This document shows positions 46,886 to 58,189 of a DNA stretch of 64,000 nt, piece by piece. Each line of letters starts with the position of its first letter. Positions within the stretch are counted from its first letter, which is position 1. The translations under genes were made by a program, and so were the position numbers. Origin of the DNA: Hippopus hippopus. Taxonomy: Eukaryota; Mollusca; Bivalvia; Cardiida; Cardiidae. The stretch lies in the NCBI GenBank assembly GCA_946811185.2, contig OX328109.1, forward strand, positions 40,036,129-40,100,128, read 5' to 3'. A model generated the notes under the pieces. That model saw nothing but the letters and a program-made list of their open reading frames with translations, did not search any database and was not told the DNA's origin.

Positions 46886-47652
46886 TAAAGATTTTTTTTT
46901 CCTAAGAAACGTAATCATAGATACAGCAAGTTTATTTTGCAGCTGTATTTCTGATGAGACTTTATTGCTGGACAAAAGGAACTGAAACATGGTCATGTAA
47001 GATATGCACAAATGAAATAATTTTGTCTACTTTTCAGTACATTTTTTTTTTAAATAAATGTTTATTTCAGAATAGAACACAATAAATATCTTTTAAGATA
47101 TGCAATATAATATATCGGACTAAATTTATTTCTTCTTGCAATTCCCATTTCCAACAATTTTTTATTTCTGGATACATTTATAAACAAATTTTACCATTCA
47201 AGAAACACAGTAATGGAATGGACTAAGTTTATATGCAACCCAATTTCTGGCAAGTGCTATTCCAGGATTTAAGGAAGTAAATGTTGTCGTTCACGAAATG
47301 CAGTAATCGACTTAGACTTTGTTTAGTTTTGCAACATAAATCTTTTTTATGAGTGTTTCTTTGGGGATTTAATGAACTAAATGCTGTCAATTACGATTAA
47401 AGAAAAGGATGTTGACTGTCTAAGTCAAACAAGTCTTTCTATTTTCAAAAGGAAAAAACTTATCACAGGGTAAGAAGCAAATGTTGTATATTGTTATTAT
47501 GTTATATCATGTTATTGGTGTTGTCATTCTGTTTCACATCGTGATAAATAACTTGTTTCACTTCAGTTTAAAATACAATGAATTAACCTTTTACCTGGTT
47601 ATTGTCAGTTGTAGACTCACTGTATTTGGAAAGACGGGGAAAAACGGACAAA
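46886..47652. other. Intron sequence, no gene seen
   Basis: AT-rich sequence with no recognised repeat and no splice-bounded frame. Confidence 0.4.
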
Positions 47653-48013
47653 TTAACCCTTTACCACACAATCCCGACTTTTAACAACCCTTAGAAAGAA
47701 GCCTTTTGAAAACATTGTGGGAAAAGGAGAAAATGCTGGTAACCAGCATTTTCTCCTTTTCCCACAATGTTTTCTACCCTTCCAAAAACAAATTGCAATT
47801 TTTCAGTCACATTTATTTTGTCATCTGCACATGCTTTCAATTTGGATTAGTCTGAAATTTTGTTGTTTGGTAAAGAGTTAAAGTACAATTTTCTGATAGA
47901 GTAGAAAACATTGTGGGAAAAAAGAGAAATTGCTTCTTTCCCACAATGTTTTTAAAAGTCTGTTGTTTAGGTGTCAAAAGGGATCTACAATTACTATGAG
48001 GGAAAGGGTTAAT
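47653..48013. mobile_element. P1 MITE followed by a reverse partial copy
   Basis: The full forward copy is at 47653-47881, with TTAA on both sides and a perfect-looking hairpin at 47711-47770. A shortened reverse copy continues at 47895-48013 and ends 'gggaaagggttaa'. Confidence 0.85.
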
Positions 48014-48098
48014 GTGTCATGCAACCAGATTTAGTTTGTGCCAGAATTTTTTTTTCAATCTTCACAAAAAACTGATTTTATCCTGTCACTTCCGGGTT

Positions 48099-48149
48099 TA
48101 CCTGACGGATAACAGGGTGCCGTATATTTTTTTTGTTATCCGTCAGTTG
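48099..48149. repeat. Short palindrome
   Basis: 'cctgacggataaca' is inverted as 'tgttatccgtcag' across about 20 bp. Confidence 0.7.
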
Positions 48150-48519
48150 GTCACGTGAGCGCAAAGTGCGCACCTGCTGACTGGGACTATTTTCAACCAA
48201 GCGTCTTACTGCCCTAATGAATGAATCAATCGCTAGCGAATACTTTTGCTCGTTTAATTAATAGTCTGTTATGTTAAAACATATTGTCTTCTTTGCCACA
48301 ATATTTTTCTGCGGATATACGTCACGTTTAATAATTATGACGTAGCCAATATCATTCATGACGTCATTATTGCAGCTGCATATCCAGAGGGTTTTGTAAA
48401 CACGGTTCTTCATTTTTTAAAGTTTCTCATAGATCTAGTGAGAAAGATGTCAATATGTGCCTTATTTCGAGCGAAATGTTCAATTTAGTCGGATTTTGGA
48501 TTGTAATTGAGAAAAGGGA

Positions 48520-48813
48520 TAAATAAAATAGACGGTTGGTGTCTTGGATTGGGAAAGTCGATCAGGCTCGGCTCCGGAAATTTATTAAAGGTACGGTCTT
48601 TATCAATGTTTTTTTTTTTTTTCGTTCGTTTGTTTTGTTTTGTTCCGTTACAGTGAGTGACAGGATAAATAGAATAGATGGTTGGTGTCTTGGATGGGTT
48701 AAGTTTATCGGGCTCGGCTCCGAAATTTATCCGGTTCGCCTTCGGCTCACCAGATAAATTCCTCCGCCTTGCCCGATAAACTTAACCCATCCAAGACACC
48801 AACCATCTATTCT
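48520..48813. repeat. Palindrome with an extra half copy
   Basis: Arms beginning 'gaatagatggttggtgtctt' (48672) and ending in its inverse (48812) continue through 'ggatgggttaagtttatcgg'. The tip carries 'ggttcgccttcggctcacc'. A diverged direct copy of the left arm ('gacggttggtgtcttggatt') lies at 48531-48585, so three arms are present. Confidence 0.85.
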
Positions 48814-49221
48814 CTATATATTTGACTGCAAAGGTGGCTTATATACCACGATATTTGGTAGACAGTGCGTGCATACCAGGACAGCTATTCACCAACCATT
48901 CTAAGAAGATTCTTTGTCCTATTTTTAAAGAATTTTCTCAATTTGAATGTAATGGTTTAGTTAATCAGAAATTGTGCTACTTTCTAAATCTAAAATTAGA
49001 CTAAAGGTTGGTGAATACAGGTCCTTGCCTTGACCTGTCCAAGAAGTCTGGCCTTCGATCTACATTGTCTGATTTTTTAAATTGCTGGAATTATCCATTT
49101 TCATTTTGCTGAGCAGTCCAAGGGTTAAAAAGTGAAGGACAATCAGCAAATTTATGAAAACAATCAGAAATACTTAAAAATGGGGGATATTTAGGCTTGA
49201 ACTTTCAAAGGGAAGAGTTTT

Positions 49222-49400
49222 TAGCTCACCTGAGCATGAATTGCACCATGAATTCAAAACTCTTATCCAAATGACAGAATTCTAGAATTGTTAGAATGTG
49301 GGTTTTGATAATACCATGTTTTTGAATGAACTTAAAATTGTTCTTTTAAAAATACAATGGCTCAAGTGAGCGATGTAGGGCTTTCATAGCCCTTGTGTTT
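49222..49400 (+). repeat. Dispersed repeat with 'agctcacctgag' block
   Basis: 'ttagctcacctgagcatgaa' at the left and 'ggctcaagtgagcgatgtag' then 'ggctttcatagcccttgtg' at the right are sequence blocks I associate with a repeat widespread in molluscs. This is from memory, and there is one copy only in this window. Confidence 0.5.
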
Positions 49401-49404
49401 TTTC

Positions 49405-49639
49405 TTAACTCTGTACAGCTCAATGCCAACTATTGCTATTGACGACTCTAGGAAAGAAGCCTTTTTAAAACATTGTGGGAAAAGGAGGAAATGCTAGTAA
49501 CCAGCATTTTCTCCTTTTCCCTCAATGTTTTCTACCCTATCAAAGGAAAATCAAATAAATTGAGCCACAGTGAAATTGTCTTCTGCAAATGCCTACAGTT
49601 TGGAAGAGGTTAAAATTTTGTCATTTGGTAAAGGGTTAA
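49405..49639 (+). mobile_element. P1 MITE, full length
   Basis: TTAA at 49405-49408 and 49636-49639 bounds the copy, with the hairpin at about 49469-49530. Confidence 0.85.
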
Positions 49640-49789
49640 GCTGGAATAAAAAAAAATCCGGTCAAACATTTGCTTGTAAAAATTCTTGTGACAAGATTTA
49701 GTGCATGTTTGTATTTAAAGATCACTTCAATAATGTTCTTCAAGATAATCTTCTATTATAAATCACACATGAAGTATGTTTGATCCTTC

Positions 49790-49992
49790 GAGTGCTTGTG
49801 ATAACTTTAGTTGTCTTTTGTGGACAGTGTAAATCAAGATCAGACTGCACAGAATGGGCAATTTGATCTTAGATCTATGCTGTGTACTATTTTGTGACAT
49901 TCCAACCACAACAGTTTGGTAGATGCAATATTTTTGTCTTTCTAAGAAAATGAAATTGTCTGTTGCATCTATCTGGGGATCTATGGGTTAAC
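49790..49992 (+). mobile_element. P2 MITE, diverged
   Basis: 'gtgtaaatcaagatcagact' and 'ttgatcttagatctatgctg' form the decayed hairpin. The end is near 'atctatgggttaa'. Confidence 0.6.
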
Positions 49993-50755
49993 TCTTAGAG
50001 CCCCTGATAAACTCAACCAAGAAAAACCACGGTAAGTCCTGGTTAGTGATCTGGGAGAAATCATCAGTCATCTTGAACAACCACAGCAGCACTCACTGTG
50101 ATAATCCATGACAATCCTGGATGAACCTTTTTGAACTGGTAAACATCCCTGAATGTTTGAAGGTGTTTAATACAACAGGGAATCACCAGGAAAGATATCA
50201 AGAACCAGCACAATTCTTGGATTATCAGGGCAATTCCGGTTCTCTACCATTTCACAGCCATGAACTGTTTTAACTAGAATAGCAGACATTGTAGACATTC
50301 GATCAATGTAGACATGTGCTTTCTGTTCTTGAACTATACTGTCAACAAAAAAGACTATTGTATAATTTGATGCTGTGACATCCTTGTTATGATAATCTTT
50401 GTTTAAGTGTCATACCAAAGATCTAAAAGTTATCATGGTACTAATACTTCAACATTCATATGACTTGCATGGCCAGCCAATGTTGTGATACTCAAATTTG
50501 TCAGTCTGTATATTGGATATTTATAACTTTTGTATTGCTAAGACCAAGGTCATCCCTCTTGTCCGTGCAGTCTGATCTAAACTGGCTTCTTTTGTGACAT
50601 TGGTTTTTATTTGCTTCATTAAGCCAATTTAAAATTATGAAATGGGAAAAATCTACAACAACACAATATGAGTTTCATTTAAATTCCTTTTTAGCTTACG
50701 CATTCTTCATGGTGTGTTTCAGCTTGTGCATTCTTCACGATGTTTACAGTATTAT
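49993..50755. other. Intron sequence with scattered P2-like words
   Basis: Only short P2-like pieces (about 50285-50345 and 50565-50585) are visible. No gene is seen. Confidence 0.4.
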
Positions 50756-50759
50756 TTTA

Positions 50760-52042
50760 CTGATTACCACACAGTCTTGAGTTTAAACGATCCTAAAGAA
50801 AAAGCCATTGGAAAAAATTGTGTTAAAGGGAAGAAATAGTGGAAACTAGCATTTTCTCCTTTTCTCATGATGTTTTCTACCTTCAAAAAACAAATTTCAA
50901 GTTTCGAATCATATTTATTTTGTTGTTTGCAAACGGTTTCAATTTGAACAAGTATAAAAATTTCGTTGTTTGGTTTATATCGTATAAATAAAATGGATCC
51001 TTAAAATTGTGGTTGGCTTTGTTAAAACTTAACTGCACAATGCTGAATTTTAACAACCTTAGGAGAGAAGCCTTTTGAAAACATTGTGGAAAAAGAGAAA
51101 ATGCTGGTAACCAGCATTTTCTCCTTTTCCTGCAGTGTTTTCTTCCCTATCAAAGAAAAATTGCACCATTTGAGCCACAATGAAATTGTTGTCTGCAAAT
51201 GGTTTCAACTTGGACAAGACTAGAATTTTGTTGTCCGGTAAAGGGTTATTTATCTTAACTACGTACAACAAAATCAAGTTTTAACGGCTCTGAGGCCAAA
51301 GTCTTTTAATAATGTGGGAAAAGGAGAAAAAGTCTGGAAACCAGCATTTTCTTCTTTTCCGACAAAGTTTTCTGTAATCCTTTAACTCTTTACCAAATGA
51401 CAAAATTTTAGACTTGTCCAAATTGAAAGCAGTTGCAGACGACAAAATGAACATGCCTCAAAGATTGAAACTTGACTTTAGAAGAATAGAAAACATTGTG
51501 GGAAAAGGAGAAAATGCTGGTTACCAGCATTTTCTCCTTTTCCAACAATGTTTTCAAAAGGCTTCTTCCTCTGGGTCGTAAAAACTAGGGATTGTTTGGT
51601 AAGGGGTTAAAACAAAAATCCTATCATTTGAACTACATTTTCATTTTTCTTATTGTCTTTAACTTCTTTCAATTTGGACAGGTCTAAAATTTTGTTGTGT
51701 GGTACATGCTTGAAATTTAAGGGCTGGTAACTTGGTACACGATGCATGTGCATGTTTGTTGTAGTAATGCTTATCAAATAAATTTTCACTTCTTTAAAAA
51801 CAAAAACATAATCTTAACTCTTTATCACATGATCCAGAGTTTTAGAGACCCTGACAGAGAAGGCTTTTGAAAATACTATGGGAAAAGGAGAAAATGCTTG
51901 TAAGCAGCATTTTCTCCTTTTCCCACAATGTTCTCTGTCCTTTCACTAACAAGTTCCATCATTTGAGCCATATTTAATTCGTAATCTGTTAACGCTTTTG
52001 AATTGGACAAATAAAAACTTTTTTCACGTGGTACAGGATTAT
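50760..52042. mobile_element. P1 MITE cluster, six copies
   Basis: Copies are at 50760-50976 (+, diverged), 51029-51248 (+), 51255-51380 (+, left two-thirds), 51382-51610 (-, clean hairpin), 51607-51715 (+, right third, sharing TTAA 51607-51610) and 51814-52042 (+). This is the densest stretch and lies about 600 bp before the motor exons begin. Confidence 0.85.
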
Positions 52043-52099
52043 TTAATGCCATGACGTACAAGTTCTTTTCAAGATGAGCATAACATAGAATAGAGAAGC

Positions 52100-52260
52100 C
52101 GAGTCCTGGTAGCTCAGTCTGAGTAGCGTACAGGACTTGAAAACGGCGTGGCTGGACTGATCCTCGGCTTGGCCTGTTTCTTTCTGAAGATTGATAATTT
52201 CACCAGTGCTGCTTGAAACTGATTTACAGCAGATCAACAAGATTGAAAAAAACCACTGTG
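52100..52260 (+). mobile_element. tRNA-derived SINE, head and part of body
   Basis: 'tggtagctcagtctgagtag' gives an A-box-like word and 'ggctggactgatcctcggc' a weak B-box. The body stops before the common tail. Confidence 0.6.
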
Positions 52261-52668
52261 ATGACGTCCATGCCCTTTTTACAATCTTTTTCCAAAAACA
52301 CTGTATTAATTTTTGTGAAAGTAGTATGTAGGTAATAATTCTATTACCAACTCTATAGGTTGTAACTCTTTATCTAATAATGGTATCCAAGGCTCATCTG
52401 TACTGAGAGCAATGAATTCTTGTAGCCCACAAATTGAATTTGCTTTAACTAACAGGATTTGTCTTTGAGATGGGGGAAAAAGAGAAAAGCCTGGTTATTA
52501 GCATCAATTGTCTACAATTCCTTATCCAGGACTAAGCCTTTTTAGTGACTTAGACATCATGTATCAGCCAATGATATGGCTAGTTGTGGATTGTGGTATT
52601 AGACATGAGTTAAGATTGGTTTTTGAATACGACACCTAATCTATTGCATTGTTTTATTTATATTTCAG

Positions 52669-52746
52669 GAGTTCCACGACATTGTCGTCACAAGCCCCCA
52701 CAGAGGCTTCTGATGAGCCAGAAGATCATATAAATGTTGTTCTCAG
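52669..52746 (+). CDS. KIF12: KIF12-like kinesin, first shared exon
   Basis: The acceptor 'tatatttcag|G' (exon starts 52669) and donor 'CTCAG|gtaaat' (ends 52746) bound 78 bases: one base completing the upstream codon, 25 codons, and two bases. The peptide is Ser/Thr/Glu-rich (SSTTLSSQAPTEASDEPED) and ends HINVVLR, the first beta-strand of a kinesin motor, continuing into VRPL on the next exon. The reading frame is fixed by that motif. A first exon must leave two extra bases, as exons A-D all do. The linker is where the variable N-termini meet the motor domain. Confidence 0.9.
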
Positions 52747-53099
52747 GTAAATTTTTCATGAGTAAAGTGCATCCCATATTCACAAACAATTTTATTCATA
52801 ATTTGTCTAAATTATAGACTGAGGACAGATTATAGACAGATTTTCCGGTTATCTAAAACATAAAGAATTATAGGATATTTGTTTTTTCTGTGAAAGATTG
52901 GAATTTACTCATGAAAATATTATTGATGATGTTCACTTGATGAAATAAATTTCAATCTTTCACAATTAAAACCAAACAAATATTCTATCTATTTCATGCT
53001 TCTAACCCTTTTTTTGTTGGGATTTTCGTCAAAACCCAGTAAAGTTGTTTTCCGTAATTCCCTGTGGCGTACCCTCTCCGCATAAAGCGCGAGATAACC

Positions 53100-53255
53100 G
53101 GCATTTGTGGCTGGTAACCAGCATTTTCTCCTTTACCCACAGAGTTTTCTACCTTATCAAAAAAATACTCCACCATTTGAGCCACACTGAAATTGTCGTC
53201 TGCAAATGCTTTCAATTTGGACAAGGCTAAAATTTTGTCGTTTGGTAAAGAGTTA
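53100..53255 (+). mobile_element. P1 MITE, left arm lost
   Basis: It starts inside the hairpin at 'ggctggtaaccagc' and continues to 'gtttggtaaagagttaa'. Confidence 0.75.
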
Positions 53256-53495
53256 AAAAGAAAAAATTTGAATGTAAAAGTGTGTACATATTTTTAAATA
53301 ACAGTGAGTTACTTTTAGAAATCAATGTAACTTATTCCAGCATGATTATAATTCAGTTTGAAATTTTTGCCTGTTTTGCCTCTTGTTTTTTCTTTAAGAA
53401 ACTAAATTCCACCATCTGATCTTTTCTGAGACCATAGTTTGTTTTGGGAGGATACAATGCATTGTTTTCAAAAGTCTCTTTCTTCAGGGTTGATA

Positions 53496-53615
53496 ACTCT
53501 TTCCATACCATAGATGACACCAGAAGCTTTTGTGGACAGTGTAGATCAAGATCAGACTGCAAGGAATGTGTGGTCTGATCTCTGATCTACACTGTCCACT
53601 ACTATATTTTAGATT
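53496..53615 (+). mobile_element. P2 hairpin
   Basis: 'ggacagtgtagatcaagatc' and the inverse 'gatctacactgtcc' enclose 'agactgcaaggaatgtgtgg'. Confidence 0.7.
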
Positions 53616-53679
53616 ATGATCAAACACTCCTTGATCTTGCACAGGAAATGTAATTTTAACCTTAGTGAAAATACAATAT

Positions 53680-53945
53680 GACCCATGCTCTGTGAAAAAG
53701 GGGCTTAATGCATTTGCGAAAAGTAATGACCCAGGGCAGCCTTGGCAGTCCACGCAGGCTGACCTGGGCCAATACTTTTTGCTATTGGTCAATTTTCTGT
53801 ATTTCAAAGGACCAGTGTGCCTTTATGATTCAGTAGGTTGTTATATAAAACGGATTTTGGGGATGTATAATACTGTAATGACTTGCTTGGTATAATGCAT
53901 CGCAGAGATGCATTAAGCCCCCTTTGGCCAGAGCATGGCTCAATT
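53680..53945 (+). mobile_element. S-family MITE, full length
   Basis: It runs from 'acccatgctctgtgaaaaag' to 'tttggccagagcatggctc', with the palindrome at 53730-53770. Confidence 0.8.
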
Positions 53946-54114
53946 ATATTTATTCAGTAGTGAAAGAGTTAAGGAATTATAGAGCATGCTAGGGTAGAGC
54001 TAAGAATGTTATTGTCAGTATATTATCATTTGTTTGTGTCAAAAATATCTAAATATTGATTGAGTTTAACAGGGACTAAAGTTTGATATAACCACATATT
54101 CTGTACCCTTATCA

Positions 54115-54479
54115 TGCTGTGCGTCTAACCAGTATAGTGGTTTCTGGAGAGTTTAGATCAAGATCAGCCTGCAATTACATGCAGTCTGATCTTGATTTAA
54201 TTTCTCAGCTTTTCTATTTATAGTCTCATTCATATAACCTGATTACATGCTGTTAACTCTTACCAAGCGACAAAATTTTAGCCTGGTCCAAATTGAAAGC
54301 ATTTGCAGATGACATATCACATGATACTCAAAACGTAAAATTTGTCTTTCAGAGGGTAGAAAACATTGTGGAAAAAGAAGAAAATGCTGGTTACCAGCAT
54401 TTTCTTCTTTTCCCACAGTGTTTTCAAAAGGTCCTTCCCCAAGGTCATTAAAACCTGGGATTGTGTGGTAAAGAGTTAA
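54115..54479. mobile_element. P2 fragment and P1 MITE
   Basis: The P2 words 'gatcaagatcagcctgcaat' at 54155-54195 are followed by a reverse P1 at 54253-54479, with TTAA at both ends and its hairpin at 54360-54422. Confidence 0.8.
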
Positions 54480-54594
54480 ACTTAAAATCCATTTTTTTTT
54501 TGTGATGGATAACCATTTACCAAACAATCCTGTGTATCTGGGACCCTGTATGTTCTGTGCAGTCTGATCTTGATCTTTACTGGCCCCTAAAGCA

Positions 54595-54895
54595 AGCCAA
54601 GCCTTTAGCTCAGTGTTTAAAGAGTTTAAACCAGGGGGTCGCTGGTTTGAATCCCCAGCTTAGCTGATTTCTTTCCAAAGATAATGAAAATAGTCATTGC
54701 AATAGGATTCATGCATCACTCCCAGCCAATAATTGTTATGAACTTTCCATAAGCATTATGTGGGAAAGCAGCCAGTGGCTTGGGAAGAATATTGTGCAAA
54801 GTTTTGGTCAAAGAAATTCAAGGAAAGCATGGATGGATGCACTACATGCCACACTATAACTGAAGTAATATTGAGAATGCAGCATTAAACACCAT
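54595..54895 (+). mobile_element. tRNA-derived SINE, full length
   Basis: 'ttagctcagtgtttaaagag' (A-box-like) and 'gctggtttgaatccccagc' (good B-box) form the head. 'gcagccagtggcttgggaag' and the tail 'actgaagtaatattgagaat' complete a copy of about 300 bp. Confidence 0.85.
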
Positions 54896-54899
54896 AAAA

Positions 54900-55165
54900 G
54901 AAACAAATCATTTTGTACAAGATGATTTTATGACAATTTAAGTTTTGTTCAAATGATAGAATTTGTCTTTGATAGGCTAGAAAAAATTGCTGGTAATCAT
55001 CATTTTCTCCTTTTCCCACAATGTTTTCAAAAGCCTTTGTTTTCAAGGTCGTTAAAACCCAGGACTTTGTGGTAAAGAGACTGAGAAGGAAAGCCTTTGA
55101 AAACACTGTGGAAATTAAGTGCTCCTTTTCCTATGTTTTCTACTGTATCAGAGAACTTCTCATTT
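54900..55165. mobile_element. Two partial P1 copies back to back
   Basis: A minus partial (54940-55080, ending 'ctttgtggtaaagag') is followed by a plus partial (55080-55165, 'gcctttgaaaacactgtgg ... tgttttctactgtatcag'). Confidence 0.6.
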
Positions 55166-55199
55166 TTCCGAATTCCATATTTTTTGTCATTGGTTGCTT

Positions 55200-55418
55200 T
55201 TAATCCTTAGCCTGCTAAATAGGTGAAATGGAACTTTCAAGCAGATGATTAAAACCCAAATTTTGCTATTTCAAAGGTATCATTGGGGGTAAAAATATCT
55301 CCTTATTGGACAATGTAGATCCAAGATCAGACTGCACATTCTGTGCAGTATGATCTTGATCTACACTGTCAGCAAAAGGCCCTTGAGTCTCGCCCAGCAG
55401 CCTGAGGTTTATCCCTTA
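55200..55418 (-). mobile_element. P2 MITE, second subfamily
   Basis: 'ttaatccttagcctgctaaa' begins a reverse copy with the hairpin at 55315-55372 and the end 'cagcctgaggtttatccctt'. Confidence 0.75.
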
Positions 55419-55589
55419 GTCTAAAATTTGTCATTAGGTAAAGAAGCCAATCTAAATTGTTACAGAACTGACCTTTGCCTGAAGTTTACAGAATATTAAC
55501 ATGTATTGGGAATTCTTCTTGGGTAATTAGGTCAAACTTTGTAGAAAAAATGTATGTAGGATTACATGGGATATGGAAATCTTCCAGAT

Positions 55590-56450
55590 TAAACCTTTAT
55601 CGTACAATCCCATGTTTTTTTTTTAATCCCCAGGACAAAGTCTGTAGAAAAGGAGACAATACTGGCTACCATGATGTCTACTTTTTTTTAAGACAAAATC
55701 TTTCAATTTAATCAGATATGATGAGTCCTAAATAAGCAAATGCATTTAACATGCACCGGTTACATATTCAGTCATTTGACTATATTTCCACATGAAAGAA
55801 TTTTAGACCCATCCATATTGAAAGCCCCTGCAACAAATAGGCAAAGTTAAATGCTGAGATTTGTCTTTTAAAGGGCAGAAAACATTGAGAGCCAAGGTGA
55901 AAATGGTGGTTACAAGCATTTTCTGCTCTTCCCATAATGTTTTCAAAAACTTTCTTCTTCAGGGTTGTTGAAACTTTGGATTGTTTAGTCAAAGGTTAAG
56001 AGCTAACAATTTACCACACAATACTGAAAAAGAAGACTTTTGAAAACATTGTGGGAAAAGGAGAAGATGCTGGTAACCACTATTTTCTCCTTTGCCCACT
56101 ATGTTTTTTACCCTCTCTAAGACAGAATTATCGTGGTTTGAGTAATATTTGATTTGTTGTGTGCAAATCTTTTAATTTTGTCTAGTCCAAAATTTTCTCA
56201 TTTCCGATAAAGAGTTTAATTAGTATAGTCCTGTACCAGACAGTCCTGACTTTTAACGATCCTGAGAAAGAAAGCTTTCGAAAACATACTGGGAAAAGGA
56301 GAAAATTCTAGTAACCAGCATTTTCTCCTTTTCCCACAATGTTTTCTACCCTTCCCAAAACAAACTACAATTTTCAGGTCACGTTTATTTTTTTGTCTTC
56401 AAATGCTTTCAAGTTGGACTGGTCTGCAGTTTTGTCATTTGGTAAAGGGA
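55590..56450. mobile_element. P1 MITE cluster
   Basis: Copies are at 55590-55700 (+, decayed), 55785-56000 (-, decayed), 56004-56215 (+) and 56230-56450 (+, good hairpin). The second and third are only a few bases apart. Confidence 0.75.
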
Positions 56451-56564
56451 TAGGAACTATCTCAACTTTAGCTTTTTTTGTTAGCAATCCTGATTTTTAT
56501 GCCCCTGCAGTAAGTAGCTTTTGAATTGATTGTATTGATTTTACCTACGATGTTTGAGGCAGTT

Positions 56565-56830
56565 TCCAGCGTTATTTCAGTTTAAAATTAAATCATGGTG
56601 GCCAGAGCACCTGTCCATGCTTTTCTGGAGTTTCTTTGTACCAATATTTACCAGTGTTCTTTCCTAGCAACTTGCTGTTTCCCACATAAGAATTATCAGA
56701 AAATGATCAGCCCAGAGAGAGGAATGAATCTTGTCACAGTGACTATCACCAATCCTTGGAAAGAAATTTGCCTAGCTTGGGATTCGAACCAGCAGCTTCT
56801 TGTATATTTCTAACTGGGCTACCAGGCTTG
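56565..56830 (-). mobile_element. tRNA-derived SINE
   Basis: On the minus strand the head carries 'ggtagcccagttagaaat' and 'gctggttcgaatcccaagc' (a full B-box). The tail toward 56570 matches the inverse of 'aactgaaataacgctggaaa'. Confidence 0.8.
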
Positions 56831-56927
56831 GCAAGTAGCTTTTGAACTCACTGTTAAAAATATTAGGAGCTTGTAAGGAGCAGTTACATCTTTTTCCTGC
56901 TTGTTCACAATATTATTTAGTAGGATC

Positions 56928-57146
56928 CTGCTTGCCTCATTGATAAGGTGTAGGACTCGTAACTTCGAGGCCTGAGGTTCGAGCTTCACTGGAGGCACTC
57001 GGCCATTTGTGGGAGTTTCCTTGTGCATTACATTTTAGAGCCTTAGCTTAGTACTGGTGAAACTCAAGACATACATGAAAATTTGTACTGTCTTTGATAT
57101 ATTTAAAGAAATTTTGAAAGCGGCATAAAACACATTGACCACAAAC
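56928..57146 (+). mobile_element. tRNA-derived SINE, different head
   Basis: 'gcctcattgataaggtgtag' and 'tgaggttcgagcttcac' give A- and B-box-like blocks. The tail 'attttgaaagcggcataaaa' is a variant of the common tail. Confidence 0.7.
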
Positions 57147-57154
57147 ATACTATT

Positions 57155-57641
57155 TGGCCCTTTTCCAGATGACAAAAGTTGGATGCATTTGCAGACAAGA
57201 AATCGCATGTGACTAAAATGACTGGATTTCTATATGGAAGAATAGAAAAAATTTTCGGAAAAGGAGAAAATGTTGGTAACCAGCATTTTCTCCCTTTCCC
57301 ACAAGTTGTCTACCTTTCCATATATAGATTTCATCGTTTGAGCAACAACTACGTATATTTAGCTGTCTGCAAATGCTTTCAATATGGAAAAGTCCTGAAA
57401 TTTTGTTTTTTTAGTAAAGGGTTATCTCTTAACCAAACGACAAAATGTAGACTTTATGTCTCAGTTGAAGTGATTAGCAGACAACAAAAAAAATGATGGG
57501 ATTTGCTTTTAATAGAGTAGAATACATTATGGGTAAAGGAGAAAATGCTGGTAATCAGCATTTTCTCCTTTTCCCACAATGTGTCCATAACCTTCTTTGT
57601 CAGGGTCGTTGAAAATTCAGGATCATGTGTTAAAGGGTTCA
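57155..57641. mobile_element. Two P1 MITEs
   Basis: The first (57155-57424) pairs a reverse-type left half with a forward-type right half, so both its ends look like right ends. The second (57429-57641) is a normal reverse copy with its hairpin at 57525-57582. Confidence 0.75.
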
Positions 57642-58189
57642 GTAAGGGCCCATGTAAATACTGCCAAATGCATGTTTACATACAGATTATCAAGTCTCTT
57701 TGACCTTACCTTTCTGAGAAAGAGATCATTTTACCTGTATTCTGCCAATTCTATATATCGCTATTACAAAGATAACCCTCCTTTAGTTTTGCCATAAGAG
57801 CTTATTGCGGTTGTGAGGTTTACATTGTCGGCCTGTCCATCTGTCTGTCTGTTGGTCTTCTTGTTTACTAGGTAATATCTGCGGTTCTGTTTTGACTTGT
57901 GAAACTTGCACAGTTTGTTTATTATGTCACTAGCATGAACCCTTTTGAATTTGAAGGAAATTCAACAAAAGTCTACAAGCTATTTGTAAATATTTATTCT
58001 GTTTACCAGAAAACTTCTGCTTTAACAACCTTGAGGAAGTCTGATGTCAGACCCCTTTTTCTCCACAGTGTTATCTACCATTTCATCAACAAGCCAAAAA
58101 TTAGAGTCATATCCCCAGTCATCTTAAATGCTTTGAATTTGAAGAAGTCAAAAGGTTTTATAACCTGATAAAGAGTTACATTATGAAAG

